Shown here one piece after another: positions 33,960-45,999 of a stretch of 64,000 bases of DNA. Below the pieces are notes generated by a model. That model did no database searches. It worked only from the letters and a program-made list of their open reading frames with translations, and had not been told where the DNA came from. The stretch covers positions 107,808,972 to 107,872,971 of the forward strand of contig OY821517.1 in assembly GCA_963682025.1 (NCBI GenBank). Direction: 5' to 3'. The DNA is from Cordilura impudica. Taxonomy: Eukaryota; Arthropoda; Insecta; Diptera; Scathophagidae. The position numbers and the translations under genes are program-made. Position 1 is the stretch's first letter, and each line of letters starts with the position of its first letter.

Positions 33960-34737
33960 TTATGCCCTATACCACTATGTGGTTTGGGTATAATGACTTT
34001 GTGCTGCTGTTTGTAACAACCAAAAATATTTGACCTATACCCATCTCTAATTATACCGATCGAATCAGAATTACTATCTGATTCGATTTAGCGATGTCCG
34101 TCCGTCCGTCCATCCGTCTGTCTGTGTGTCCATGTAAAGTGTGTAGTCAAACTGCAGGTCGAAAATATGAATATATTTTGATGAAAATTGGTATGTAAGC
34201 TTTTGTCAGCCATGGTATGAACGTTATTGAAATTGGTGAGAATCGGTCCATGTTCAGACCTAGCCCCCATACAAATGACCCCTATGAAATCAACATAAAT
34301 TGCCATAAGACCCGAATTATCATACAAATCTTAGTCAAATTGGGTTTGTATGTATATATTACATCCATTAATCGGTAGTCCAAAAATGATCCCTATTGGA
34401 CAACTCTTAGTCATAGGCCCCATATAGAGCGGTTTCCCGATCTTCACCTAAATCTAACAAAAAAACAAAAATATTGCACAGATTCTTCTCAAATTTTGCT
34501 TGTTTATATATTTGCAAAATACAAGAGACTTTACCTAACATGGTCCCCATGTAGATATAGCATACGATATGAACTTTTTCATATCTGCAGCCGAAAAAAT
34601 TAATAAAAATCCCTCTCAAATTTGGTTTATGCTTATTTTCTAAATCCAGTTAGTTGGGGCTGAGAGATAGGGTCTCTAAGCGCATGGTATAGGGTATCGT
34701 ATAGTCGGTCTAGACCGAGTATAATTTTCTTACTTGT
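33960..34737 (-). mobile_element. Helentron/DINE-like element copy F
   Basis: Full-length minus copy with a partial central deletion (around 34548, where the palindrome-proximal AGGATCGGTCC stretch is missing). First of three neighbouring copies F-G-H. Confidence 0.85.
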
Positions 34738-34870
34738 TTTAATATATATTAATGATATACCATGACAACTACAATACTGACATATATACGCACATTATAT
34801 AAGTATTTTTCATTAAATTGAACACCATATAAAATTTCTTAATTTGAAGTATATAATTTAACCATTAAAA

Positions 34871-35656
34871 ACAAGTAAGAAAATTATAGTCGGTCTAGAC
34901 CGACTATACGATACCCTATACCATGCGTTTAGAAACCCTATCTCTTAGGCCCAACTAACTGGACATTGAAAATAAGCAAAAACGAAATTTGAGTGGGATT
35001 TTTATTAATTTTTTTGGCTGCAGATATGAAAAAGTTCATATCGGATGCTATATCTATAAAGGGACTAGGTCCAAAAATGGACCGATCCTGATCATGTTTG
35101 GTAAAGTCTCTTGTATTTTGCAAAAATATGTACAAACAAAATTTGAGAAGAATCAGTGCAATATTTTTGTTTTTTAATAGATTTAAGTGAAGATCGGGAA
35201 GCAGCTCTATATGGGGTCAAAGGGATCATTTTTGGACTACTCATTAGTGGATGTAATGAACGCATACAAACCCAATTTGAGTAAGATCTATATGACAATT
35301 TGGATCTTATGGCAATTTATGTCGATTTCATATGGGTAATTTGTATGGGGGCTAGGTCTGAACATGGACCGATTCTCACCAATTTCAATAGCGTTCATCC
35401 CATGGCCGATAAAAGCTTATATACCAAATTTCATTAAAATATATTCATATGTGCGACCTGCAGTTTGATTACAAGCTTTACATGGACACACAGACGGACG
35501 GACGGACGGACGGACGGACATTGTTAAATCAACTCAGAAAGTGATTCTGATTCGATCGGTATAATTAAAGATGGGTCTAGGTCAAATATTTTTGGTTGTT
35601 AAAAACAGCAGCACAAAGTCATTATACCCAAACCACATAGTGGTATAGGGTATAAA
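34871..35656 (+). mobile_element. Helentron/DINE-like element copy G (reference copy)
   Basis: Plus strand: 5' ACAAGTAAGAAAATTATAG; perfect palindrome at 34886-34907 (core TAGTCGGTCTAGACCGACTA); subterminal ATACCCTATACCA (about 34910-34922); conserved 500 bp centre; (GGAC)n at about 35492-35518; ATTCTGATTCGATCGG; 3' end TGGTATAGGGTAT, the exact inverse of the 5' subterminal motif. No coding capacity. Paired subterminal inverted repeats, a GTCC-type microsatellite and an inserted-in-A/T preference recall dipteran mini-me/DINE-1 elements, which are non-autonomous Helentrons; that placement is by architecture, not alignment. Confidence 0.85.
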
Positions 35657-35802
35657 AACGTTATTTTGTTAATAATACTTGAGATGTGTATGATAAACAA
35701 CGCAGGTTATATGATTATTATTTATTAGTAGACTAGAAGAGATGTATACGTATAAGTAATATTTTTATTATTAAATCAAACATACGCCAGTATTTATACT
35801 CC

Positions 35803-36566
35803 TCTATACCACTATGTAGTTTGGGTATAATGACTTTGTGCTGCTATTTGTAACTACCAAAATATTTCACCTAGACCCATCTTTTATTATACCGATCGAA
35901 TCAGAATCTCTATCTGATTCGACTTAACGATGTCCGTCCGTCCGTCTGTGTGTCCATGTAAACCTTGTAATCAAACTGCTGGTCGCAAATATGAATATAT
36001 TTTGATGAAATTTGGTATTTAAGCTCTTAGGATGAACGCAATTGAAATTGGTGGGTATCGGTTCATGTTCAGATCTAGCCCCCATACAAATGACCGCTAT
36101 GAAATCGACATAAATTGCCATAACATCCAAATTGTCATATAGATCTTACTCAAATTGGGTTTGTATGCGTTTATAACATCTATTAATGAGTAGTCCAAAA
36201 ATGATTCCTATGTGACAACTCTTAGTTATAGGCCCCATATAGAGCTGCTTCCCGATCTTCACCTAAATCTATCAAAAAACAAAAATATTGAACTGATTCT
36301 TCTCAAATTTTGTTTGTATATATTTTTGGAAAATACAAGAGACTTTACCAAACATGATCAGGATCGGTCCATTTTTGGGCCTAGTCCCCATATAGATATA
36401 TCATCTGATATGAACTTTTTTATATCTGTAGCCAAAAAAATTAATAAAAATCCCACTCAGATTTGGTTTATGCTTATTTTATATATCCAGTTAGTTGGGC
36501 CTAAGAGATAAGGTCCCTAAACGCATTGTATAGTCGGTCAAGACCGACTATAATTTTCTTTCTTGT
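35803..36566 (-). mobile_element. Helentron/DINE-like element copy H
   Basis: Minus copy, 3' end facing the 3' end of copy G across about 145 bp. The 5' palindrome is shortened (AGTCGGTCAAGACCGACT). Confidence 0.85.
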
Positions 36567-36859
36567 TTTTTAGACTCTATATAGATAAAAAATTAAACGC
36601 TGTGTGTTAGGCTATCTTAAACTCGAGAAGGGACCGACCGATTTACAAACCAATGTATGCGTTGGAAAGGTCTACTTTCACTGGTGGTTCAAAATTAAAG
36701 AATATAGAAAAATTTATACGCATGCCTTGTATGCACCATTTTATGATGTGTGTTTTCTCATACAAAATGTGTGAATTCACTATGGAAATTATTTTTATTT
36801 CTTTTTATGGCAGGTGCGGTAACTGGTAATAAGGTTAACGCTATCAATTATTACACATT

Positions 36860-38205
36860 TCGATAATTGGTACCGCAGTAGTGAAGCAGTATGGATTATG
36901 CTATCTTTTGCAATACATGAAACGGTTGGGTAGAGCGTTCAGCATATAGTTGTTGATTTGAAAAATGGTCAGCGTATTTACTTTAATAAACAGAACGCAC
37001 GATAATGAGCAATTGGGCCATCAAATACAATATTGACATCAACAATGTCGCTTTATATACATCATATTATACTTGGAATGCATAAAAAAGGAATTTCAAC
37101 GTCGAAGGCATATCAAACCAGTTCAAGGTCATCCTGATGTATTTGAAACTTATGCTTTAGGTCGAATTTCCACAGCTCATCCAAATAATGATTAGCGTTT
37201 TAATTTTCATTTTCTTTTGATTAATGTTCATAATTCAACATAATTTAATTGTTTAAGAACTCCTGATGACAAATTATGCGCCCCTTCTCGTGATGCAAGT
37301 CAAATATTAGGATTGCTTGAACCCGATACACATTGAGAAAATACATTAACTGATGATTTGGTATCAGCATATCCACAACAAATTGGAATTTTATTTTTTG
37401 TAATTTTCTCCACTTGCAATCCAGCTAATCCATTTGATTTATGAATGAAATATCGTGATTTATTGAAATCATTTAACAAAATCAATCTAACATTTTAGCT
37501 TCAAGGTCAAATATATCACTTTTAGTTGGAGCGCTACCAACGGATGAGGAAAATTAATTATTGCAAATATATTTTATGGGCAATTCTGATGCTGAATTAA
37601 ATCAGCGTTGTACTCACAATAGCCATAAGAAGGTTCAATTCGCCAACAATCAATGAAGTGGCTCATTGAAGGAGGCTGTTAACTGTGGAACTGGTGGAAT
37701 ATGCTTCCTGGATGCTCCCGGAGCAAGCTTTTTTAATATATCGGCTTTTGGAATCGATTGGATCACAGCATGGAGTTTCCCTAGCATTGGCATAATCTGT
37801 AATAGCAGATATTTTGCTATACTGCACATTTTGCTTTGATATTGCCACTGAACATGCAAATCAACGAGAAACCAACCTGAAATATAGCCAAAAATAGTGC
37901 AATGGCAAAGATTCTACAGAGATGCAAATTTGCGAATGTACGATGTGACGAATGTCGGATGGCCCGCAAAAGGTCCCTAGAGGCACTGGACAGAACGCTA
38001 AAGATATTCGTGACAATCAGACAATCTTTGGTGGAGCCACGATCCTATTGTCCGGTGATTTTCGTCAGATTCTTCCAGTTATTGAACGATCGACTGCAGC
38101 TGACGAATTAAAAGCATGCATCAAATCATTAGTTTTGTGGCGGCATGTAAAGACCATCCGCTTGATGGCCAACATGCCAGTGTTTCTGCCACATGGTTAA
38201 ACTGC
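36860..38205 (+). pseudogene. Helitron Rep/Pif1-like helicase, heavily decayed
   Basis: Plus-strand, many frameshifts. Recognisable segments in order: SEAVWIMLSFAIHE and NGQRIYFNKQN (about 36870-37000); TWNA plus FQRRRHIKPVQGHPDVFETY (about 37075-37150); GRISTAHPNND; GLLEPDTHWENTL (read across the reverse-looking 37300 region with breaks); FSTCNPANPFDL; CGTGGICFLDAPG (remains of the Walker A region, the GKT lost, about 37690-37730); SAMAKILQRCK; DECRMARKRSLEALDRTLK (Walker B); NQTIFGGATILLSGDFRQIL; RSTAADELKACIKSLVLWRHVKTIRL. These are hallmarks of Helitron-encoded helicases. Termini were not found. It may mark a former source of Helitron proteins but cannot be functional. Confidence 0.85.
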
Positions 38206-40440
38206 AGATGATAACGTTGAACATAATATTGTATATAAAACACGGATGGAGGGTATCAAAGATTCGGCACCGCCTCATTTAACGCCCGCAATTTGTGTAT
38301 ATGATTTGTGTGCAAAACTTTATTTATTTATATTAGCGAAATATGGATTAGCGTTATAAAATATAGCTAATATTAATGTTCAACAACGATAAGTACTTAA
38401 CTAATTCTCCCTGTTGTTTCATTTTTATAAATATTTTTGACATTTGTTTAAACCCATTTTATTTAATTAAAGTTCTTCATAAAATAATTCCTCATTTCAT
38501 AATACACACCTATACCATCAATAACATAAGTTAGTCTGTTTACTCTATTTCATTTTTTCTTTTTTTTTTGCCCAAATGATGAAATATTCTTTAAACAATT
38601 GCCTTACGTGGATTCTAGTCACGTCGTATTTGAGCATTGTGTACTTAAGTTTTTTTTTTAAGATTTTATGCTTGTATTCATGTTTTATTTTTCTCTTCCA
38701 TTTCAATAGCTGATGTATATTGTTGTACATCCTTGATTTTCAACGAAATATTTAAGTACAATTGCAGATTTTTATATAAACTGCATTTTGCACTTTGCCT
38801 CTGTTTAATATTCCGGTGTGCTTGGTAAATATCGAACTATAAAAACAGTATAAAAATACAGTAAGAGCTTGAGCTATGAAGGAAATTTAACATGATTGAG
38901 ATCGACATTTTTAAACTATAAATAATTTAGGAATATATAAATGATTCTCTTATATTTTCGGAAACTGTAGATAAATCAATCTCTTTGTTATAAATCTTAT
39001 ATACGGTTCCAAAATACTTTATTATTAATTATAATTAATTATAATCAATATATTTTTTAATTGTTATATCCTTGTCAGAAAAAAATATCATACAAATTGG
39101 AATTATTTATAATATCTAAACAATTATTTAGTTGACCCGTTTCTGTTTTCAAAATTGTATTTTATGTTAAAATTCCAAGTAACTGTACAAAAGCATTATA
39201 AACTACTTAAATAATTTTAAACGATCAATTAAAGTATCTGGATACTAAGGTTCCGGCACTGTAGTGTAAATTTCTGTTTGTCAAAAATAATTTTTTTAAA
39301 GAATAGAAAACTTTTGAAAATTATCAGGTGCTTTTTAATGTAACATTCGAAATTGCACCAGAAATGTCGCACGTAAAGTGCTTGTTGATATCTATTTCAC
39401 TTCTGCTGTATTTTGATGATTCTTTTTCACTCTGTGTCCCTCCATTGGCATTGAAAGAATTAACAATAATAAATATAAAATGCACAATAATAGATTTACA
39501 TTTATAATCAACGAACGGGTTTCCCTCTCCCTCAGAGAAATCATTAAAACTTGGTATATATGGTGCACATTATTTAACTTATTCAATTCAATTCGATGGA
39601 TATAATACAACTGCATACCTGCCTAGGCAAATGAGTGATAAATTGGATGTTATCCAGCAGTTCGGGGGCTAATCAATAAGTCAATTAACTGTCCTCGTTA
39701 CTATTTTAAATTCAGCCACGGCTTCTTTAGCTAGTATCTGTCACAAGTTGCTGAACACAAACCTAATGAAGAAGCAGGCGTGTGTACGACAGCTATTAAA
39801 ATAACGCAAAAGTGCAACAGGTAAATTTCGAGGAAAAAACCATCACCCACACCAAGAAAAACTTGATAAGTACGACGGAGAACCGGCGCTATCAATTTTA
39901 ATTGTTTATTGAGTTTCGTTGTGGTCGTAGAAGCTCTAGTGAAGCAGAACCTTCAGGGTGGCGAATTCAGCTCACTACAACCAACATCATGATATGGTGT
40001 TGGCCGATAGATGAGTGAAAGTGCACAAATTTTTTTATAGAAACGGTATAGTGTATCGCTCTGTGATTACACGTGAGAATTTGCTGACATTTGACCATAG
40101 AGACGTGTGTAGTCACCAAAATACCATGAACTGGGCTGCGAATTGCAACTCCTCAAAAAATAGATCTGCCAAAAGAGATTTAGCCACAACGATAAAATTA
40201 ATGACACGGTACAACAGCCGTTAATTTTTCAGCTGTAACTCAAGAACCAGTGATGATTTCTCATTTTATTATTCAGCAAATAGCTTCAGCAAATAAAGTT
40301 GAATGGAATATTCAAAGAATTTTAAATTTTGTCCCTTCTTTTCAACAATATTTTGAGCAGCATCACTTATTAAGAGCGTATGATTATTATTTATTAGTAG
40401 AGTAGAAGAGATGTAGACGTATGAGCCCTTTTTTTAATAT
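38206..40440. other. AT-rich stretch, no gene recognised
   Basis: About 2.2 kb. A moderately GC-balanced part at 39720-40240 is stop-interrupted in all frames and unidentified. A 45 bp segment at 40381-40427 matches 35711-35757, between copies G and H. Confidence 0.4.
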
Positions 40441-40479
40441 TGTATCTTTCTTTTTACACATAGTCTATGTCAGTCTGTT

Positions 40480-40960
40480 GTTGGGCAACCCCATTCCCCC
40501 TTATCCAATTGATCTGAAACTTGGCCCATAGTCTCGTTGCGGCTACATATTAATTCTGGGGTAGTCACGAACAGTCACGCGTAGTCACGGAGTGATCTAA
40601 ATGTCATTTCCCCTCATCCGATCGATCTGAAACTTGGTCCATACACTTGCTGTAGAAAAAAGATTAACTTTGACTTAGTCACGCATTGTCACCCACAGTC
40701 ACGGAGTGATTTAAACGGATTTCCTCTTATCCAATCAATCTGAAACTTGGTCGATATAATTGCTGTAAAGGAAGATTAACTTCGAAATAGGCACGTACAG
40801 TAGCGCACAATAACGCACAGTCACGGAGAGATTAAAACCTCACTTCCCCTCATTCGATCGATCTGAAACTTTGTCGATAGACTTGTTGGGGCCAAAGATT
40901 AATTTTAAAATAGCCACGCAAAGTTACGCACAGTCACGGAGAGATTCTCACCTCACATGC
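40480..40960. repeat. Degenerate tandem repeat, about four units of 112-122 bp
   Basis: The CAGTCACGGAG(T/A)GAT landmark recurs near 40583, 40699, 40821 and 40933, each followed by CCCCTCATCCGATCGATCTGA-type sequence and GAAACTTGGTC. Units differ by about 10-20%, so the array is old. Style resembles internal arrays of non-autonomous Helitrons, but no element ends were found. Confidence 0.7.
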
Positions 40961-41214
40961 ATAAAGAAAGAAAGAGTTTTAATAAAAACTTTGTTTTTAT
41001 GGGTTAGACTATTTATTCCTTTTTTTTACATGGACATATTAATAAAAAAAATTTAAGTCTTAGCAACGCTCGTTTTTTCTAGAACACAACATATTTAAAT
41101 TATATGCTGAAACTGCCACTTTGAAAACAGAAGTAAGTACGCCGAGAAATAGAATACCCCTAGGTTCATCTCCAGTATTCGACAATCAGTTGAACGTAGA
41201 GATTTAGCTTATTC

Positions 41215-42005
41215 CAGGTGGAAGCGTTTTAAAAGATCACAACTTAAGGACGAGTTTCGTTCTGCTAGAAAATACGTTAATAATCAAATAGGAAATGCAA
41301 AATCTCAAGACGATTAGTTCCGGTATTGATTCTAAACAAAGTTGGAAAACTATTTGAGAAATACGAATTGGTAATGCTGAAAAGAATACTAATTGCCCAG
41401 TCGATGCTAACGAACTCTAGAGGATTTTTACGGATATACCAATGATACAACCAAATAAGCACTTCTATAATAGATATACATTTGTCAACAGTAGCAACTC
41501 CTTTCCCGAAGAAAATATGTTCGAGTTATCTTGTGTCAGCCAATCTGAGGTTCTTACAAGCTTCTTGGCAGTTAAATCCAATGCTATTGGATTCCATAAC
41601 ATACAACCGAAACTCGCTAATATTCTGTTACCATCTCTTATGCTATTTTTACTCATTTTTGCAATACCATCATTACGTCAAGCTGCTTTCCAATGAAACG
41701 GAAGCATGCAAAAGTTATTCCACTTGCAAAGTTTATTACAGAATATCGTCCGATTGAATACTATGCTTCCTTTCTGAAGTTCGAGAAAAGCTTCTGCACT
41801 CACAAATAAGTGCATACGCACACAGGAACTGTCTTGTTACTGATATGCTATTTGGTTTCCGTTCCAATCATAGCTGTGTGACTACCTTGGCTGATGTGTC
41901 AGAAAATACAAGACGTGAGTTAGACGGCGGAAAAGTAACATTTTTGGTACTTCTTGGTCATTCGATACTGTAAATCACTCCACACAGTGTATGAAGCTGA
42001 ACCGT
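41215..42005 (+). pseudogene. CR1/Jockey-like non-LTR element, 5' half (linker and RT start)
   Basis: Decayed plus-strand frames: RWKRFKRSQLKDEFRSARKY, IDSKQSWKT-like segment, then NAIGFHNIQPK, and after shifts KVIPLAKF, EYRPI, DMLFGFRSNHSCVTTLADV, LDGGKVTFLVLLGHS. The order matches the better-preserved element at 57.8-60.5 kb. The RT continues at about 46000 beyond Helitron copy 3 and other DNA. Confidence 0.8.
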
Positions 42006-42298
42006 TTTTTTTTTTAATTTTGGAATCTGCTAGTATTTATTATTATGCATATATATGTGTTCAGGATAACATGCATATAATTTTATTACCTGTTTTCCAA
42101 GATATTACAAAATTTTTGGGAAATTCATAATGATTCTAAAAGGGGTTGCTTGTGTATAGATCCAGGATAAATTAATAGTTCCAGATTAGATGTTGATTGC
42201 ATGTTTTAAGATTTTTGTATTTAGCTCTAAAGGATTTTAATTTTAATAAAGATTAAGTATTGTACATTACCTCTCTAACCCGAGTTGTGTCTCTATAC

Positions 42299-42640
42299 AA
42301 AAACATAAAATGTATATGAACATAAATAAAAATATTCGTACGTATGTAATAACTTTAATTTATTAATATTCCGAACATTTTTGGTCCTTCAACCCGGAAT
42401 CGAATTCGGTTTTTGGGCCCTTCGTTAATAGAGTAACCTTCTTACAGTTCAAATTTTTGAAATATGTTAAAAAAAAACATAAAATATATATGAACATAAA
42501 TAAAGATATTCGTACGCATGTTATATCTTTAATTCATTAATATTCCATGCATTTTTGGTCCTTCGAACCGGAACCGGATTCGATTTTTTCACCCTTCGGT
42601 AGTAGAGTAATCTTCTTACAGTTCAGATTTGTGAAATAAG
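42299..42640. repeat. Two-unit tandem duplication, about 176 bp
   Basis: Units begin AACATAAAATGTATATGAAC (about 42301) and AACATAAAATATATATGAAC (about 42477). Both run through TTTTTGGTCCTTC and an arginine/CCGGAATCG-like stretch to AGAGTAA(C/T)CTTCTTACAG. About 85% alike by eye. No coding role seen. Confidence 0.75.
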
Positions 42641-43143
42641 TTTTTAAAAAATGATAAATAACAAAAACTACCTAAAAATTTTGGATTGCTCTGGGCCTTA
42701 CAAATTGCAGCGGCAACTCCTGGCTGATGGAGTTAACACAGGTCTGTATTCCACGCGGAAAATTCTTCAAATTGTGGAAGACTTAGTGGTAACAACCAAC
42801 AACCTTATTAAGGAAACACTGGCAAGTACTGCATTACAAGGAGCTGCATGAAACCATAAACAAACCCTGACATGGTCTATACATGACGATGCTACGGGAA
42901 CCTAAGTAGAAAAATAGGGGAATCAAAAGCGCCATGGGGTTTCAAATTGTAATAACTATTTCGTTTATATATTTTATAATTTTTCTACTTTTTCATATTA
43001 TAAAATATAGCCCCTATTTTTACAATAAGAAAGGAAAAGTGTAGTTAAGTAATTTTGCTGTCACATAGCAAACTACTACTTTTTAATATAATATATTTTA
43101 GAATTCATGTTTTTTATATGATTTATTAATACACTAGCTCTCA
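42641..43143. other. Unidentified open segment and AT-rich DNA before Helitron copy 3
   Basis: An open frame at 42651-42851 (begins MINNKNYLKILDCSGPYK) has non-random composition but no motif I recognise. The rest is AT-rich. Confidence 0.3.
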
Positions 43144-45889
43144 TCTATATATATAAAATTCATTTTCTGTTTGTTTGTTTGTTTGTTTGTTTGTTTGTTT
43201 GACCGCTATACAAATTTTTATTTTTCAACGGATTTTCCTGAAATTTTGTACACACGATCTCTATACCCCAGGAAAGGTCGCCATATACTTTTTACCGGCC
43301 ACGCCTACTTTTACGCCCACTTTTTATGTAAAATTCATTTTCTGTTTTATTCATATTTGTTCACTATACAAATTTTTATTTGTTAACAGATTTCTCTGAA
43401 ATTCGGTACACACGATCCCTGTACTCCAGCTAAGGTCACCATATACTTTTTATCGACCACGCCTACTTTTACGCCCACTTTTTATATACAATTCATTTTC
43501 TGCTTTTTGGTATATTTTTTCGCTATACAAATTATTATTTTTCAACGGATTTCTCTGAATTTTGCTACACACGATCTACATACACTAGGAATTGTCGCCA
43601 TATGATTCTTACCGGCCACGCCTACTTCTGCGCTCACTTTTTGTATACAATTCGTTTTCTGTTTTTTGGTATATATGTTCGCTACACAAATTTTTATTTT
43701 TCAACGGAATTCTCTGAAATTTGGTACACTCGATCTCTGTACTCCAGGAAAGGTCGCCATATGCTCCGTACCTGCCACGCCTACTTTAACGCCCACTTTT
43801 TGTACACAATTCATTTTGTTTTTTGGTATATTTGTTCGCTATACAAATTTTTATTTTTCAACCGATTTCTCTGAAATTTTCTACACACGATCTCTGTACT
43901 CCAGAGAGATAGCCATATGATTCTTGCCGGCCGCGCCTACTTCTACGCCCACTTTTTATACAAAATTAATTTTCTGTTTTTTGGTATATTTGTTCACTAT
44001 AGAAATTTTTATTTTTCGAGGGATGTCTAAAATTTGGTCACACGATCTCTATACTACAGGGAAGGTCACCATACGCTTCTTACAGGCCACGCTTACTTTG
44101 CGCCAACTTCTATGTATATAAAACTTATTTTTTTCCTTTTATTTGTTTCTTTATTTGATTGCTATACAAACTTTTATTTTTCAATGGCTTTCTCCGAAAT
44201 ATAGTACATATTCCAGGGAAGGCCGCCATATGAATTTTACCGACCACGCTTAATTTTACGCCCAATTTTCATATAAAATTCACATATTTTTGTGTGGTAT
44301 ATTTCTTCCCTATACAAATTTGTACTTTTCAACAGATTTCTCTGAAATTTGGTTTACACGGAAATAACTACACGGTGAACAAATTCCCCAAACTTAAAAA
44401 AAGGCACCCAAAAGAAATGAACAAATTCCCCATTTTTTTTTTAATCGAAAGAAAAAATGAACTTATCCCCAAATTCATTCTTAAATTTTTACATATTTTT
44501 ATTTAATGAATTTTGTTAAATATTTATTTTAGTAAACATTTGCATATTGCTCTCAATATATGTCCTACAATAAATGCATTTAAAATGAGTTTTCTTTTCA
44601 ATAGCACGGGGAATATAGCTTAGCTGGAATATCGGAATGATCTGAAAAATATATTTTGACAATTAAAATAAGTTGGCAACAGCTGCGCGGCAGCACAGGT
44701 GTGGTTGCCAAATGTGCGGAAGCGGCGCGCGGCGCGCGACCGCGGACTCGGACTCGGACGCGACGGATGCGGACGTGACGCGCTCTCGGAACACAGCTCA
44801 GCTAAAATATCGCAAAGCTCTAAAAAATATGTTTTAGGAATTAAAATAAGTTAACAAGAACTAAGCGGCAGAACGGGTAGTAGCTGCGAGGAAGCGGCGC
44901 GAGGCGCGCGGACGCGGACGCGACGGATGCGGACGCGACGCGCTCGCGGAACACAGCTCAGCAAAAATATTGCAATGATCTGAAAAATATATTTTGGCGA
45001 TTAAAATAAGTTGACAACAACTGCGCGGCAGCACGGGTGTAGCTGCCAAACGCGCGGAAGCGGCGAGCAGTGCGCCACCGCGGACTCGGACGCGACGGAT
45101 GCGGACGCGACGCACTCTCGGTACACAGCCCAGCTAAAATATCGCAATTCTCCAAAAAATATGTTTTAGGAATTAAAATAAGTTAACGAGAACTAAGCGG
45201 CAGAACGGGTAGTAGCTGCGAGGAAGCGGCGCGAGGCGCGCGGACGCAGACGCGATGGATGCGGACGCGACGCGCTCGCGGAACACAGCTCAGCAAAAAT
45301 ATCGCAATGATCTGAAAAATATATTTTGGCGATTAAAATAAGTTGACAACAACTGCGCGGCAGCACGGGTCTGGCTGCCAAACGCGAGGAATCGGGCGCG
45401 ACTCGCTCGCGGAACACAGCTTAGTGAAATGTCATATGATAAATTTTATCTACGTATGTGAAATAATTACCTGTTGATCAAAATAGCACACATATACTAT
45501 AACCAGTTGCTTAAAGAAACCTTGCGACACAATATTAAACGTCGCATTAGTATTTCATTTCTGAAACTTGAATTTAACGTCTCTGCTCAATGATGATCAC
45601 TTATTGAATGAAGTAATTCAATTTTTAAAAGTTCTGATTCCTTTAATTTGCAAACGATTCCGTTATATTTGATGTTTATAAATAAACTTAAAAAATACTT
45701 AAAGCGGTTTCGCAACTTATTTTTGAAGCATTTAAAAAACTTCTAAATTAAAAAATCAAAAAATTTTGAATAGAAATAAAAAAATTAATTTACTGCCCAT
45801 ACAAATTTTTAAGTACTCAGCGCCTGGTAAGCATAGTGAACCATTTTTCAAGTCAAATGCCTTTTTATCCCGGGCAAGATTTAACAAGT
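43144..45889 (+). mobile_element. Non-autonomous Helitron, copy 3, 3' tip missing
   Basis: Plus-oriented: host A then TCTATATATATAAAATTCA at 43144, (GTTT)n, the 158 bp array (about 43190-44370), the GC-rich block (about 44620-45425) and the conserved 3' part, ending at CCCGGGCAAGA (about 45889). The second hairpin arm and CTAG are absent. Nearly identical to copy 2 in inverse orientation; repeat-derived frames in both translate the same or with a few changes. Confidence 0.9.
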
Positions 45890-45999
45890 ATTAACTATAA
45901 ACAATTGTTACTTATATGTCATACAAATAACTTCAAAGCTTTTCTATGTTTTTCAAACATCCTCTAAAATTATGTCTGTTTGCTGTCATGTCTGTCACG

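Noticed and set aside
39720..40240. Possible gene in a less AT-rich stretch
   Set aside because: Stops interrupt all frames and no family resemblance was recognised on either strand.
42651..42851. Host gene exon in the 66-codon open frame
   Set aside because: No splice context or recognisable motif; kept only as an unidentified segment.
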